Below, one piece after another: positions 40,284 to 52,200 of a DNA stretch of 64,000 nt; position 1 is the first letter of the stretch, and every line of letters starts with the position of its first letter. The notes below the pieces were generated by a model. It searched no databases. It had not been told where the DNA came from and worked only from the letters and a program-made list of their open reading frames with translations. The stretch comes from Rhea pennata. Its lineage: Eukaryota > Chordata > Aves > Rheiformes > Rheidae. The stretch spans positions 868,001 to 932,000 of the forward strand of contig NC_084665.1 in assembly GCF_028389875.1 (NCBI RefSeq), read 5' to 3'. The translations under genes were made by a program, and so were the position numbers.

Positions 40284-43200
40284 GCCCTGCGGAGGCCACG
40301 CCTCGCGTCCAGGATGCAGCTCCGCGCTCCCCAGCACAGCAGAACCGTGCACGGAGTGCAGTGAGTCCTGCCAAGGGCCACAAAGGACGAAGGCACTGCA
40401 GCAGCTCTCCTACGAGGACAGGCTCAGCGAGCGGGGACTCTCCAGCCCCGAGACAAGAAGCCAGAGGCAGGAGGATCTCAGCAAGCTCTTCTCTGGCTCG
40501 TCTCCAGGCTTCTGCCCAGCACTGGCCAAGGGCATGCCTAGGACAAGTGTTGTGCGACTACGTGATGGTGTGTGAACGAGCTGAGGGGTATGCGGATTTT
40601 GTGCCAATGGCTGCATGGGCACGGGTGCGGGCTTGGGGGGCGCGAGTGGAAGTGCAGACGGGCAGTTCTCTGGTGACTGCACCTGACATGGCACTGCTAC
40701 GGTGGGGGCTGGCAAGGACTTCGGGGCAAGCCCTTGTTCGCTGACGAGCCGTTCGGAAGCTCTAGTCTGTGTGGATTTCTGCGTGGTGGAGAGCTGAGAG
40801 TTGACTTTGCCTTAGCACCCCCGTGTCCTGCATGCCTTCTCCAGCCACACAACCACTGCGCTACTGTGTGCTGAGGTTGGTGTTGAACCGTTGTTCCCCA
40901 GGCAGAAGGACACTTGGGCTGCTTTGGGGACACGGTTTCTCTAGTTGGTCTTGTCACTCCAACTTGTTTCCCTTTGGGAAATCCAAGCCGGGAATGTTGG
41001 CCTCTTTCCCTGCAATGTACCTTCTGTTTGGGGCATCCAAAGGGACAGCTCTTGCTGGCTTGGCCTGTGTGTGCTCTGGGGCTGAGCACCATGCCTGCCT
41101 CCCCTGCCCCTCTGCGTTGTGGGCACAGCGAGCTTTGTCCCTGCAGCAGAAGGGGGGGTGCATGGGGGAGATGCTTGCCTTGGAGGGAAGAGTCCTGGGA
41201 CAGAGTGCCCAGGGAGCCTTTTTTTTTCAAGCTCGGATGAGCCTGCACCTCGCCACTGTCTTGGGGGCAACACAGAGAAAAAGGCCACGGGGAATGGAGC
41301 AAACTGAGGCCAGAGCGCTGCAGCTGGGGACGATTCGGTTTTTTGGCAGATGGGCCAGGCGGTGGCTTCTTCCCTCCACAGCTCTGCGTGGTGGACGAGT
41401 GCCAGCTGTCTTCTCTGTGGGGCGACCATCAATTACAAAGCCTTTGGGAGAGCGCGTTTGGGGCAGGGGCGCTTGTGCCTCTTGCCGGGGAGTCGGTGCC
41501 TGTGGCTGAGGCCATTGTCACCGTCGCCGCGGTGGCAGCGAGTCGCGTGTTCTGTTGGGCGCGCAGGGAGGCTGCCCCGGGCGCCAGCTGGGCGCTCCGG
41601 TGGGGAGCCGTGGGGCCGGCGCGGGGCCCAGCACCGTGCCTGGCCGGGGGCAGCGTGGCGGGCCGCCAGGTGTCTCTGGGCATTGGGGCAGAGGGAGGTG
41701 TGGGGAGGTGTTTGGGCCATGGGTGCTGCCAGTAGCCGCTGACGCCTTCTCCCCTCCTTTGTCCTGCACGGCCCCCGAGCGTGGCAGCGAGCAGCTCCCG
41801 AGGACGTGCCGAGCCCGTGCGGCGCAGGCAAGAGCACCGGTGCGGCGAGCGGACGGCGCCTGTGCTATGTCGAGATAAGAAGCTGCGTGGGAGGCCCGGA
41901 GGGTTGGGGGTCCTTGGGAGGGCTGGGAGAGACCCGAGGACCCTTTTGGGTGGTCCTGCCTGGTGCCCCAGGGGTCTCCATGGAGTCCTCCGCAGCAGCG
42001 GCATCACGGTCCTCTTGCGCCGTGGGGCTTTTGGGGTGTGGGGGGCTTCTTTCTTGGGCTCTGGGGCCCAGGGGCAGCTGCTGCTCGTCGCCTTGCTGCT
42101 CCTTCTTTACCTAGTGACCGAGCGTGGCTGTGAGCACCTCCCGAGGACCTCCCGGGCACGGGTGGTGCAGTGAGAAGGCCAGCACTGCTGTGCGGAGGGC
42201 AACCGGGAGCGCAGCAGAGGTAAGTGGCCACGTGTAGGGACCCAGCGGGCAAGGGGTGCAGTGTTGGGCAGTGTTGGGAGAGGTGCGGGGGCTCTTTTGG
42301 GTGCTGCCGCCTGCTGCCTTGGGGATCTCCTTTGAGTGCCTCAGGGCAGTGGCAAGGGGCCCCCATGCAGCCAGGAAATAGGGGTCACGCGGCATTTGTT
42401 TCTCGGCGATGCTGGAGCCCGTCAACGGCCACTGATGATCTCCTTTCTGCTTTCCCTTGCGTGCTGCACGAGCATGCGACGGTGGCGATCGGCTCCCGAC
42501 GGCATCGCGAGGCCGTGCGGCTTGGAGGGGCGAAGGCGATGGCAGCAGCGCTGGCACGCGGAGGGGACATCTGCTGTATCCAAGGTCAACGCCTGCATGC
42601 CCGGACAGTTGCGGGAGGGCTGGTTGGGTAGGAGGAGCAGGAGAGGCGCCAGGGCCTTTGGGATGCTCCTGCCTGGTGCCTCGGGTGCCTCTGCATAGAG
42701 TCCCCCAGGGCAGTGGGCAGGGGTCCTCCAGAGCTCGGGACTTTGTGTCACGGGGGGCTTGGTTCTTGTGTGGCTGGCAATGGCATCACCCCCTGGTGCC
42801 TTTGCTCCGCCATTTTCCCCTGCCCGGCACCCGAGCACGGTGGTCAGCAGCTGCCAACGGCGTCCCAGGACCATGCGACTTGGCGGTGGAGACGAATGCA
42901 CCCGCGTCAGCTGGGGACATCCCTGCACATCAGGGGAAACACATGTCCTGTCAGCTTGTGCAAACCTGGAAAGACTGTATTAAAGACATGATGCGAGCTG
43001 AGTGCCTCCTGGTGTTTGTCTGTTGCGTTGGGCAGGAGAGAGCTGGGTGCCTGACAAGGCACCTGACCCAGAGCAAGAAGAACCCGTCGAGAAACACCTC
43101 CTCAGGGAGCTCCTCCACCTCTCCTTTGGGAGTCGGTGTCAGGAAGGCAGGCGGCTCTTCTCAAAGCTTTGCTCTTGCAAGCACACGCACTCCTCGCCAC

Positions 43201-43359
43201 GCTTCCCGATGGCCGCCCAAAGGCAGCGACACCTGCCTGGCATCCGGCAGCGTCCATCTGCTGACGTACCTGTCAGGCTCCGCAGCAGCGCACTTTGCAG
43301 CTCCTGGAAGGTGTCAGCAAAGAGCAAGAGACGAGCAGCAGCAGCCTGTCAGACAGCTC
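40284..43359 (+). repeat. Macrosatellite unit 3, truncated (3,076 bp)
   Basis: Follows units 1 and 2 up to unit position about 3,078, then stops at agacagctc (43351-43359). It is more diverged than units 1 and 2 are from each other. Substitution clusters lie at 41760-41885, 42110-42200 and 42360-42560. Two single-base deletions occur, cccatgcagcc near 42364 and gcaaacctgg near 42961. The remaining quarter of the unit is missing. Confidence 0.93.
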
Positions 43360-43700
43360 TCCTGGGGCTCCTCTTGAAGCCACGGCCATTTCCAGCAGCC
43401 TGAGCAAAAGGAAAAAGGAAAGCCTGCACACAGCTAAGCCTTGGACTGCCTTCCAAGCAACTGCTGCTGCTGCTGCTGCTCCTGCTGCCAGTAGTACCTT
43501 TAGAAAGGGTATTCCTCAAGGCTGCCCTCCTCTTACCCTGCTAAGAACGCCTTACAGCATAGAAGAAGACCTGCTGCAAGGTCTCTCAATAGCTCTGAGT
43601 GAGCATTACTGCTGGGTTGTGAGCTTTTATTGATTTTTGTGGTAGCTTGGCTTCTCAGATCCCAGAGCAGCAGCATCCCTTTCAGAAGGGTCTGCATGCA
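43360..43700. other. Right edge of the macrosatellite with a diverged unit remnant
   Basis: 43360-43607 is not recognisably part of the unit. It contains a CTG run at about 43461-43478. From 43608 to about 43694 the sequence matches unit positions 35101-35190 (shared ttttgtggtagcttg, then cccagagcagcagcatccct and tcagaaggg) with many substitutions. I read it as an old, non-amplified relative of the unit. Confidence 0.6.
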
Positions 43701-45085
43701 TGCTAGATGCTTAACTTTCTGCCTCTGCTTAGCTGTGTGCATCTCCGAGGCTGTGTTGCGTACTTCATTACCGAGTAACACTGAGTAGTATTTTAGGGAA
43801 CGTCTCCAGGGGCCCTGAAGCAGGTGTTGCCATGTTTTGAGATTCTGGGGCACATCTGGGATTGTTTTGTAGGGTCTTGGGTAGGAAATTTTCAAGTTGA
43901 GTTTTTAGCACCCTGGAACAAGCTTTGGAGACATTTGAGGTCTGTTAGGTCACTCTACTCTCATTGGATGCAACAAGATCCCCAGTGCGGTGTGAGTCAC
44001 AGAGGGGGCACATCATATCCAGGTGTGCCATATCCAAGTGCATTGCAGTGCCATCCAGCAGGGCCTTAATGTTTTCCCTAATTGAATCTAATGACACCTG
44101 AGGTAATTGGGAAAAAGGTACAAGCAGGGCTTAGCTTGTGCTTGTCTTACTGGCACAGGGCTAGAAGGTGCTGCAAGATAGGTATGGGGTGCTTGGGGCT
44201 ACTGGCGAGCTGCAGTGAGGTCTGTGGGATGGGAAGCAGGCATTTCCATGCCTGGTCCCCAAGGAGGCTGCAGCTTCCTCACAGAAGTATCAAGACATTC
44301 ATCCAGTGTCCCAATAGTGTGGGATCAAGATGGCACAAGGATGCCTGTAGTCACTAGAAGACTAGAACCGACACATAGAAGGTAGATGTTTAGGGTCATG
44401 CGGGTTTGGGCGAAGCAGTGGAGGGGGTTGCTGGTGTTGTTCAGCCAGCATTTGGGGTGTTTTTTAGTTCTAGGAGCTTTAAAGTTGTTTTTGTTGGTAC
44501 AGAAGGGTTATAGGAGCTGGGGACTTCTAGGGACCCTCAGTGTGGCAGAGGCTTACAGACGGGGTCAAAGTGGGGATCCTTCCTATACATAAAAGCATAA
44601 AAGCAAGCAAGAAAAAAATAAAAGGTTTGCAGAAAATCATAAGAAATCAAAGTTAGTAATAAGCATAGTAATAAGCATAAACACTGACCTAATAGACACA
44701 AACATGGTAAACAAGAATATGCAAGGCATGAATATCGTCCTCCCACCCCCCATTTTGCAGACTATAACAACATTTGGGCTTTCTGTGAGAGGGAAATTAG
44801 ACTAAGTAGTTGCTAGAAGTTAATCTTTCAGAAACTTTGTGCGTCCACATTTTTGGCACAACTACGTTCTGCCCCTCATTCAATTCAGAAGATTCACTTC
44901 TTGCAACACTTGCCAGATAGCACCCTGCTCATTAGTATCAGTGCCTGCTGTGCCATTTGGATAGAGGATACTCTGCTGCCTACTCGTTTTTCTGTCATTA
45001 GCTACTTTAGAGGGGTTTGAACATGTTGCATTGCAACCCTGCTATGAAAGGTGAAAGTGTCAAAGGCAGTTACAACCCAGATTAC
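43700..45085. other. Intergenic DNA right of the macrosatellite
   Basis: No supported gene. A purine/A-rich stretch lies at about 44585-44700. Short open frames show no known protein character. Confidence 0.5.
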
Positions 45086-45088
45086 TGC

Positions 45089-45445
45089 TCAATAGTCTTT
45101 ATCACAGCTAGAGAATTTTTGTTCTGGCCCCAAAGGGAACACAAGACCAATGCTACAGGCACCTACTTTCCCCTTATTGCTGTTTTGTAGCGGTGCTGCT
45201 CCCATGGAATCAGCGGATGTGGAAATCCTTAGTGCAAAACGTCTTCTCTGTCCTGGGAACTTCAGTTTGGAAGATTTTACAGACACTTCTCTCGCTTTAA
45301 CAAAAGCAGCTTCATGTTTCTCATTCCAGCTCAATTCCTGACTCCTTTCCAGTAATTTCCACCAGTCTGCTAATACCAGTAGAACTTCTTTAAACTGCTG
45401 TAAATTAAATATTCCTAAAATTGCTCTGATACTGATGAGAAGCAC
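45089..45445 (-). pseudogene. Possible decayed retroelement pol fragment (RT-RNase H junction)
   Basis: The minus-strand open frame of 118 codons has a layout like the connection between reverse transcriptase and RNase H of endogenous retroviruses and related LTR elements. A Trp-Asn/acidic 'W..E...AF' segment comes first, then a spacer with a proline, then a hydrophobic-Ser/Thr-Ala-Asp strand with a following G-A pair, then a glutamine-rich turn and an acidic-Tyr end. Key spacing is roughly right but individual residues differ from known families. No LTRs, gag or env are visible nearby. It is not functional. Chance resemblance cannot be excluded. Confidence 0.35.
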
Positions 45446-45859
45446 CCTTTATTCCACAAAGCTTTTAACTTTTTTCTCTCCATCTTTCTTCCTGTTTCAC
45501 CAAATAACATTCTCATGCAATTAGCCCGGGGTTGTACTAATTGAGCTTTACTGAAAATGATGTCTTAATTTTACAATTCAGACACTTCTCACTTCTGTAA
45601 GTGGGGTCACGTGACTGCTGTTCACAGTAACTTCATAGCTTTTAGCTCTTAAAACACAACGCTTCACAGACACACAAAGGCACATACACACAAATACACC
45701 CACGCAGCTACTTTCCGCTACACACAGCCCTCACACTAAATGCTGATGCTCTATCATCCTGATCACTGTTAAGTAGTGACCCTTCCTCACCAAGAGAAAC
45801 AGCATTTCTCTTGTTTGGAAGGTGGACACCGCTTTCAGCGGGAGCCATTTGATTTTACT

Positions 45860-46200
45860 GCTTCAGCTTTCTACCCCCGGCCCTCGCCCGCAGCCAAGCG
45901 CAAGCACCACCCCTCCGCGCCTCCATGCTACTGCCGCGCACCGCGCATGCGCTGGCCACGAGCGGCGCGCGGCAGCAGCGAGGGGCGGGCTCCAGAGAAC
46001 GGCGCATGCGCAGGCGCGGGGGGTCCGTGGCCGCGGATACCGTTGCGCATGCGCGCAGCGCCGCCCTGCTGTACTGCACTGTGAACGACAGAAGGCGGCA
46101 GCCGGCGCGGCGGCGCCGCTGCGCATGCGCGCGGCTGCAGGCGGCGCTGCTGCGCCGTGACCATGTGATGGCGGCCGTGAGGAGCGAGGAGGGATCTCAC
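45860..46200. promoter_or_regulatory. Orphan CpG island with four NRF1 palindromes and a YY1 site
   Basis: An isolated CpG-dense block in AT-rich DNA. Perfect gcgcatgcgc palindromes lie at 45943-45952, 46002-46011, 46045-46054 and 46121-46130. A YY1-like gatggcggcc is at 46167-46176. A YY1 site just after clustered NRF1 sites is the layout of many housekeeping promoters firing rightward (compare SMIM26). NRF1 sites are symmetric, so leftward firing is also possible. The ATG in the YY1 site opens only a 16-codon frame, so any product is more likely non-coding or begins further on. Confidence 0.6.
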
Positions 46201-46229
46201 CAGGCAAGCGAGGCCTGATTGTAAGGGCA

Positions 46230-49200
46230 GCCCAGAATGGGAGAAATTAAAATCGGTGAGGACCACCCTCCTGGAGGCACAGGCCTGAATACGGCCCTGC
46301 ATGCCTGACGGCTGCATACAGCTTGCAGAAGAACCTTTCACTTAGCTATTTGGAAAAGCAGAGACACAGTGCTTTTGCTCACCGTTTTTGTGTCTATTTG
46401 AAATCCACTCTTAGTTGGCTGACTAGGAGGAATGCTTGAAGCCCAAGGTGGATGTCATTTTATTTTACGTGAATTCTGCGTGTTCTGAAGAGTGGGGAGA
46501 GCCATCATTCATCAAGGCTTCACAGTCATCCAAGTATTCCTTACTGTTGCATTTTGTATGAAAATACAGGCTTCAGCATGTGTATGTTTAAATTAATATT
46601 CAAAAACCAAAAACAGAAAAAAACTAACTTGTGCAAAATACCAGTTTCATGCTCTGGGCACGAGATCAAAAGCAAGAGTGGCTGTTCCGTGCCTGGCTTG
46701 AATAAATCACATTATCTCTATTTTACTTAAGGCATACATTGTTGATTGATTCACCCACAACCCCTTTTAATTTGACTGAATTCTGTCACATAACAAGTAG
46801 AACTTGATTCTTGTATTGTGGAATGCTCTGCTAATGATGAGCACTCTGAGCTACTGAACATCATAATTTGCAAAATAGCAAGTTCTGACTGGGTTGTTCA
46901 CTACTGACCCCAAAAGAGACTGCTTGCACAGACTGACAGCAAAATACTAAAATAGAAATGTGATCATTATGAAGTACAGCACCTCAGGCAATCTAAGGAA
47001 GCCAAAGTCTATGGCAAAAAATAGTTTCAGTTATGCAAGATTAAAGAAAAAATGAGAGCATTTTGCCTCTTGTTCAAGTCAGTCCCTTAGAAAAATATGT
47101 CATGACTCTTTAGATATTGTGCTGTTTTTTCTTCTGGTATCTGAAAGTACTGATGTTTATACAGAGTTCTAGCCTGGAATGAATTGCATAATATTATAGA
47201 TTTCAAATCTAAGATTGAGAATCATATGTAAGCAGGGAAGGCAAATGTAACAAAAGCAAATGCGAAATATCAAAGACCTTGTCATTCATTAGTAAAATTC
47301 TTGAGATGTATATATATGATTGCTCATTCATATAATGACTGAAAATTTTCTAGTGCTTTGCTCTATTTACTAGGAGTCTCCAAACTAGCATCTTTGTGAA
47401 GTTGAGGTATGAAACATACCACTAATTTGAGATTTCTACATCTCAGTTACTCAGCTCATTCCTTTCACAGTGAATGATGATACAGTTAAAATTCAACTAC
47501 ACTTAGGGCAGGTGCCATCTGGTCAAATGCTGGGGTCTGACTTTGGACAAGATAAATGCTCCTCATGTTTATGAGAGCTTGTAAGAGCCGGACCACACAA
47601 ATGACTGGTGCAAGCCCCTCTCTTAAGCTGAATGACAGTGAAGGAGACTCTGGGAGGGTGGAGTTGGCAGGTCTCAACCCTTGAGAAAGGAGAATGCATG
47701 CATTAGGCTGCATAGGAAGGCTGCCTCACAGCAGGCTCATGCAGGGGGACCTGGACCATGATAGTGCAGCATTGCGGATTCTTTCTGTGTTCTTGTGTGC
47801 TGTGCATCAGGCATAGCCCAAGATATAAGCAGCACGAAATTGTGTTTTAGCTGATTTTGCACCTTTTTTGCCTGATCTCTGAACATTTCACTTTGCAACC
47901 AAGGATCTGGTCCTTGCTTCGTTAAAAAGCATCTACATATATAGAAGACAATATTGATTTGTCATGAGCATGCCAATAAACATCATTAGGCTAACAGCCT
48001 CTTTGACACAACTGTCTAAACTTACCGTCCCTCAAATTCCTAATATGCTACCTAAATTGCATCTGTACAGAATAATTATCCAAAAACTAATTCTTCTTGA
48101 AAAGTAGGAAAACCAAATTATCACATTACTATAAGACAGCTCTTTAGGTCAGCAGTCTTAAATGTGGTTTATGACCACCAACTCCTGTTGCTCTTAAGAG
48201 ATTTGATCAGAGTTCATTTTTTCAAAGTTTGGCAGGTAAATTATCTTCCAAATTCATCTCTAGAGTGCACATACTTCGCGGCTTTTAGAACTCAGTATCT
48301 ACAGTAGACAAAGGCTGAACGTTAATTTTTAAGGTTTACAATTGTATCCTTTCATCACCATCTTCACTTCTGGAGATGGGACTTACTGAATTTTCAAGAC
48401 ATCTCTGGTATTGCAAGTCTTCTCTACATTGCTGGAACTCATTCTCAAGACTTTTCTTCCTCCTTTTTCAAACTAATTTTCTGAAGTTTTCTGTCCTACA
48501 GTATCAGTACGGTCAACTGAAAAAATAAGCTCTCCAAGCAGCATGCCTTGCAGGCACTGCAGTGCATCTGTATCACAGATGACACAAGTGCCTACTGAAA
48601 ATACTGGGGACAGGGAAAGGAAGGTAAAGGGCATGTAAACTGGAGGAAACAGCACAGGAAAGAAAAACAGCTTGTAGGAGACTCTGTGTCAATATTGACC
48701 TTTCAACAAGAATGTAGCCAGGAAGAATAAATTCTTAAAAATTACGCAATCAAGAAGGGAACTGAAATCTATTATTCCGTTGTTGTCTAGACACCACTTT
48801 GGTTTGGCACAGGCAGAAAATAAATGCAGGAAAACCTCAAGTGCATTGAGATTTGTTGATCACAAATGTAATACAAAAGCTAAGTTTATAACTATTAGAG
48901 TTACAAATCTGAGTCATTTGACACTACCATAGGCAAAATATTACTCAATAATTCCACTGACATGTACGAGCTTTGCTTCAGCTTCTTGTAATAGTCTGAA
49001 AAATTCTGGGAAGTTTCCACATTCTTATTTTTCTCATTTTTTAATCTTTAATTCCATAGACATTTTCTTTGGAAGTGCTGAGACACCAAGTATGCAATTA
49101 GGAATTAGATGTAATCTTCAAGATTAATGGTTTTTATAAGCCAGGCCCAGAAAGGTTCCTTCTTCCTTCTTTCAATTTGGATGATTAACCCAATTGCAGG

Positions 49201-52200
49201 AAGAGCATGCAAACATAATAGTGTTGTTTCTCCAGTGGCTTAAACTGAGAAAACTAAAAAAAAATTTTTTTTTGACTCCATCGTTGTCATTTGTTCACTA
49301 GGTCTTCCTTAAAGCATTTGAGGGAAAAAATATGAAAAAAAAAAAAAAAGAAATAGAATAGCTGTATGCACGCAGTAGCATTGTGTGCGGTCCCATTTAT
49401 CAAGTGTAGAGCAGCACTGGGAAAATACTGCAGCAAAAGCAGACTCTCTTACCAACTGTCACAAAAATAGTCTTCTCTCATTATTGATTTTAATGAGGTG
49501 ATTTCATGACAGCTTGACATATACGTACTGCAAATACAGATTGGTAGAACAGTGGGGCTAGAAAAGCTTCTTATAAATTTGGAAAGAATGTAAAACAAAG
49601 TGGAAATAAAGAATATTCTTTAATTTTTAAGGGTGCAAAAATAATTTCTGGTTATTTTTGTTAAAATCTAGGCTGCTGAACCCTGAAAGACTGAGTGCTG
49701 CCTGTCATGTGTAAAAACTAATGCCTGAATCCAGAAGGATGCAGAACGTCTCATGAGCACTCCATCTGCCTGCTAGACTCTGCTGCCTCACTACAGGCAT
49801 TGTTTTGCAAAAAGAAGGAAATCCAACACCCCACCCCACTCCCTTACCTCTCTGGTTCAACTGCCACTGGCTGGGAGCCCCCAAACAGCTGTGCCTGTCA
49901 GGTCTCCCTGGCCCTGCTCTTCTAACCCTGAGGCCCAACTATCCTCTGTCTGCTCAGGAAGCCAACGTGTCCAGAAGGGCTGGGGGAAAGCAAACCTGCA
50001 TGACCATGCTCCAGCAGTAGCCCCATATTTTCACTGCAGCTGTTGGGAAACTGCGTCTCTTCCAGACATGGGTGCAGACAGAAGAGCACTGGTTCCTTGG
50101 CAGGACAGGAGCCTTCACCATGATGTGTGTGAGTTGAAATGAGAAATTTCAGTTTGGTTGGGCCCAGAAGGAGAAAGAATACTGAAATCATAGCGATTTT
50201 CTAACAGATCCTAAAGTGTATAGTCAGCTGAAGCCTTAGCCAACTTCTCAGGGAGTCAAGACACCATCAAGAAACATCTCATCTAAGGAAGATAAGGAGA
50301 GTTTGCCGTTTTGATGGTTTTCTTAGAAAAAAAAAACTCTGATTTTTTGATGCATTAAACAAATTAGTTTGAAAACAGATTTAACTATTATGACCTCCAA
50401 CAAGGGCTAATCTAGCCGGTGACCAACAGTACAGATCAACTGTCCCTTACTAGCTTTCTCAGAAGAGGCTGAAGAACAGTTCTTGAGGTGAGGAGTGGCA
50501 CTGTAGAAACCGAATGTTCCCACAGTGAAATGCAGAGTGGTGTTTTCTTGATGGCCTGGGACATAGCCAGGTGTACGCTGGAGAAGGGAGGAATGGGCCA
50601 GGAGCTGGAGCTTTAAACCCATGACAGAAGGGATGTCCAAAACATCAGCATCCTTCTTTTCCCTAAAGCTGAGAATGGGAACCACCTTGTGACTAGTCAA
50701 GAATTGCCTGACATTACGGTAGTTATCCCATCTTGGATTACAGAAATGAGAGAACATGGGAACAATCTGACATGGTTGTTTACACATGCATTAAAACAAG
50801 GTCCATACAAGCCAACTGTGGGACAAGTTTTCCTCTGCAAAAGTAAATGGCGAACTAGAAGAGCTGACATTGTAGTCCAGTTATGAAGTCTAACTGAAAG
50901 GTAATCACATTTTAAAAAAAGAAACCTCTGTGTTTAAGCACCTCTTGTTCAATCTGACTCTAGCACAGTAAAGAGAATTCACACAAGCACTTCATTTGGC
51001 ACAGGTAAGGACACAGTACCTGTGGCAAAGGGGCAATAAGAAGCTGAATGTAGTAACATGTTCCAGCAACACCACTGCATCTGGCAGGACAGATGTCCAT
51101 CGCCCTACACAGCTATACCGGCGTCTGACAGTACATTTTAATCCACTGCCACAGCAGTACGCTGCTCTCTGCAATACTGCGCGGAGGCATCCCTAGTAGC
51201 ATTAAACACGGTCCAGCCCTGGGCAGCCCATGCTCACCAAGCCGTGCACAGGCTAATTTATCCTACTAAGAAACCTAGCAAGTTACCTCAAAGAGAAACC
51301 TGTGCTGAACACAGACTGCTTCTACTTCCATATTATCTCAATTGCACTTGCTCATCTCAGTGTTTGATGACATCTTCTTAGCCCTTTGGGGATTTTTTGA
51401 CAGCTGCTTAGAGACTTCTGTGCTCTAATACGCTTACTGGTCTTCTTCCTTGCGCTTTAAAAATGAGCTAGAAACCCCTTTGCTATGGCAAACTGATTTC
51501 TTCATCAACAAAATTCACCCTATTTCTTTGCCAGGAACAGACTTTTTTTCCAGTTAGGCTCTTTATAGAAGTTATGCATTTATTTTCATACAGAAAAAAA
51601 AAATGATTCTGTTTTCACATTTGGTAATTCTGTGGAGACATGAACAAAAATAAACTCCAGTTATAGCAGCTTTAATAGTAACTTGTTATAAATCAGAGAT
51701 CATAGATGTTTCCTTCCAGTGGTCATCGCACATCCAGTTTTAGGAATTAAATAGACTGTGGATATTCCACAAACAGACAAGAACTGTCCTTGAAGAATGT
51801 ACAGCATTCCTGGGGACATTTGTTTGAGTAACACAGTAATTAGCATCACAGAGAAGAGTACCATTTGTCCATAATCTGGCCCATGGGTTCTGCAATTTGT
51901 GAGGCTTCCAGTCCAATGGCAGAGGTTTGGGTAGCATCTGTTCTTAATCATTACCTGGGCAAAGCCACAGCAATCTTTTTCACTTGTGCTTAAGGTATAT
52001 TAGTTTCAAGGAGTGTTACTATCTCCAAAATTGGGGGGGAGGAGGGAAGAGAGAGTGACCCTTAACTCGTACTTTGTAGCCTGAAGATGAAAATTTATGT
52101 ACTTGCTGCCTTTTGAAATAAAACATTAGAAAAATATTAAAAATGAATGTTTGTCACCACCAGGTGATAATAGCATTTCTCTCACAACAGTTGCTGATGC

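Noticed and set aside
46165..46218. Short ATG frame in the YY1 site of the orphan CpG island
   Set aside because: Only 16 codons and no in-frame donor before the stop. It is more likely part of a promoter element than a coding start.
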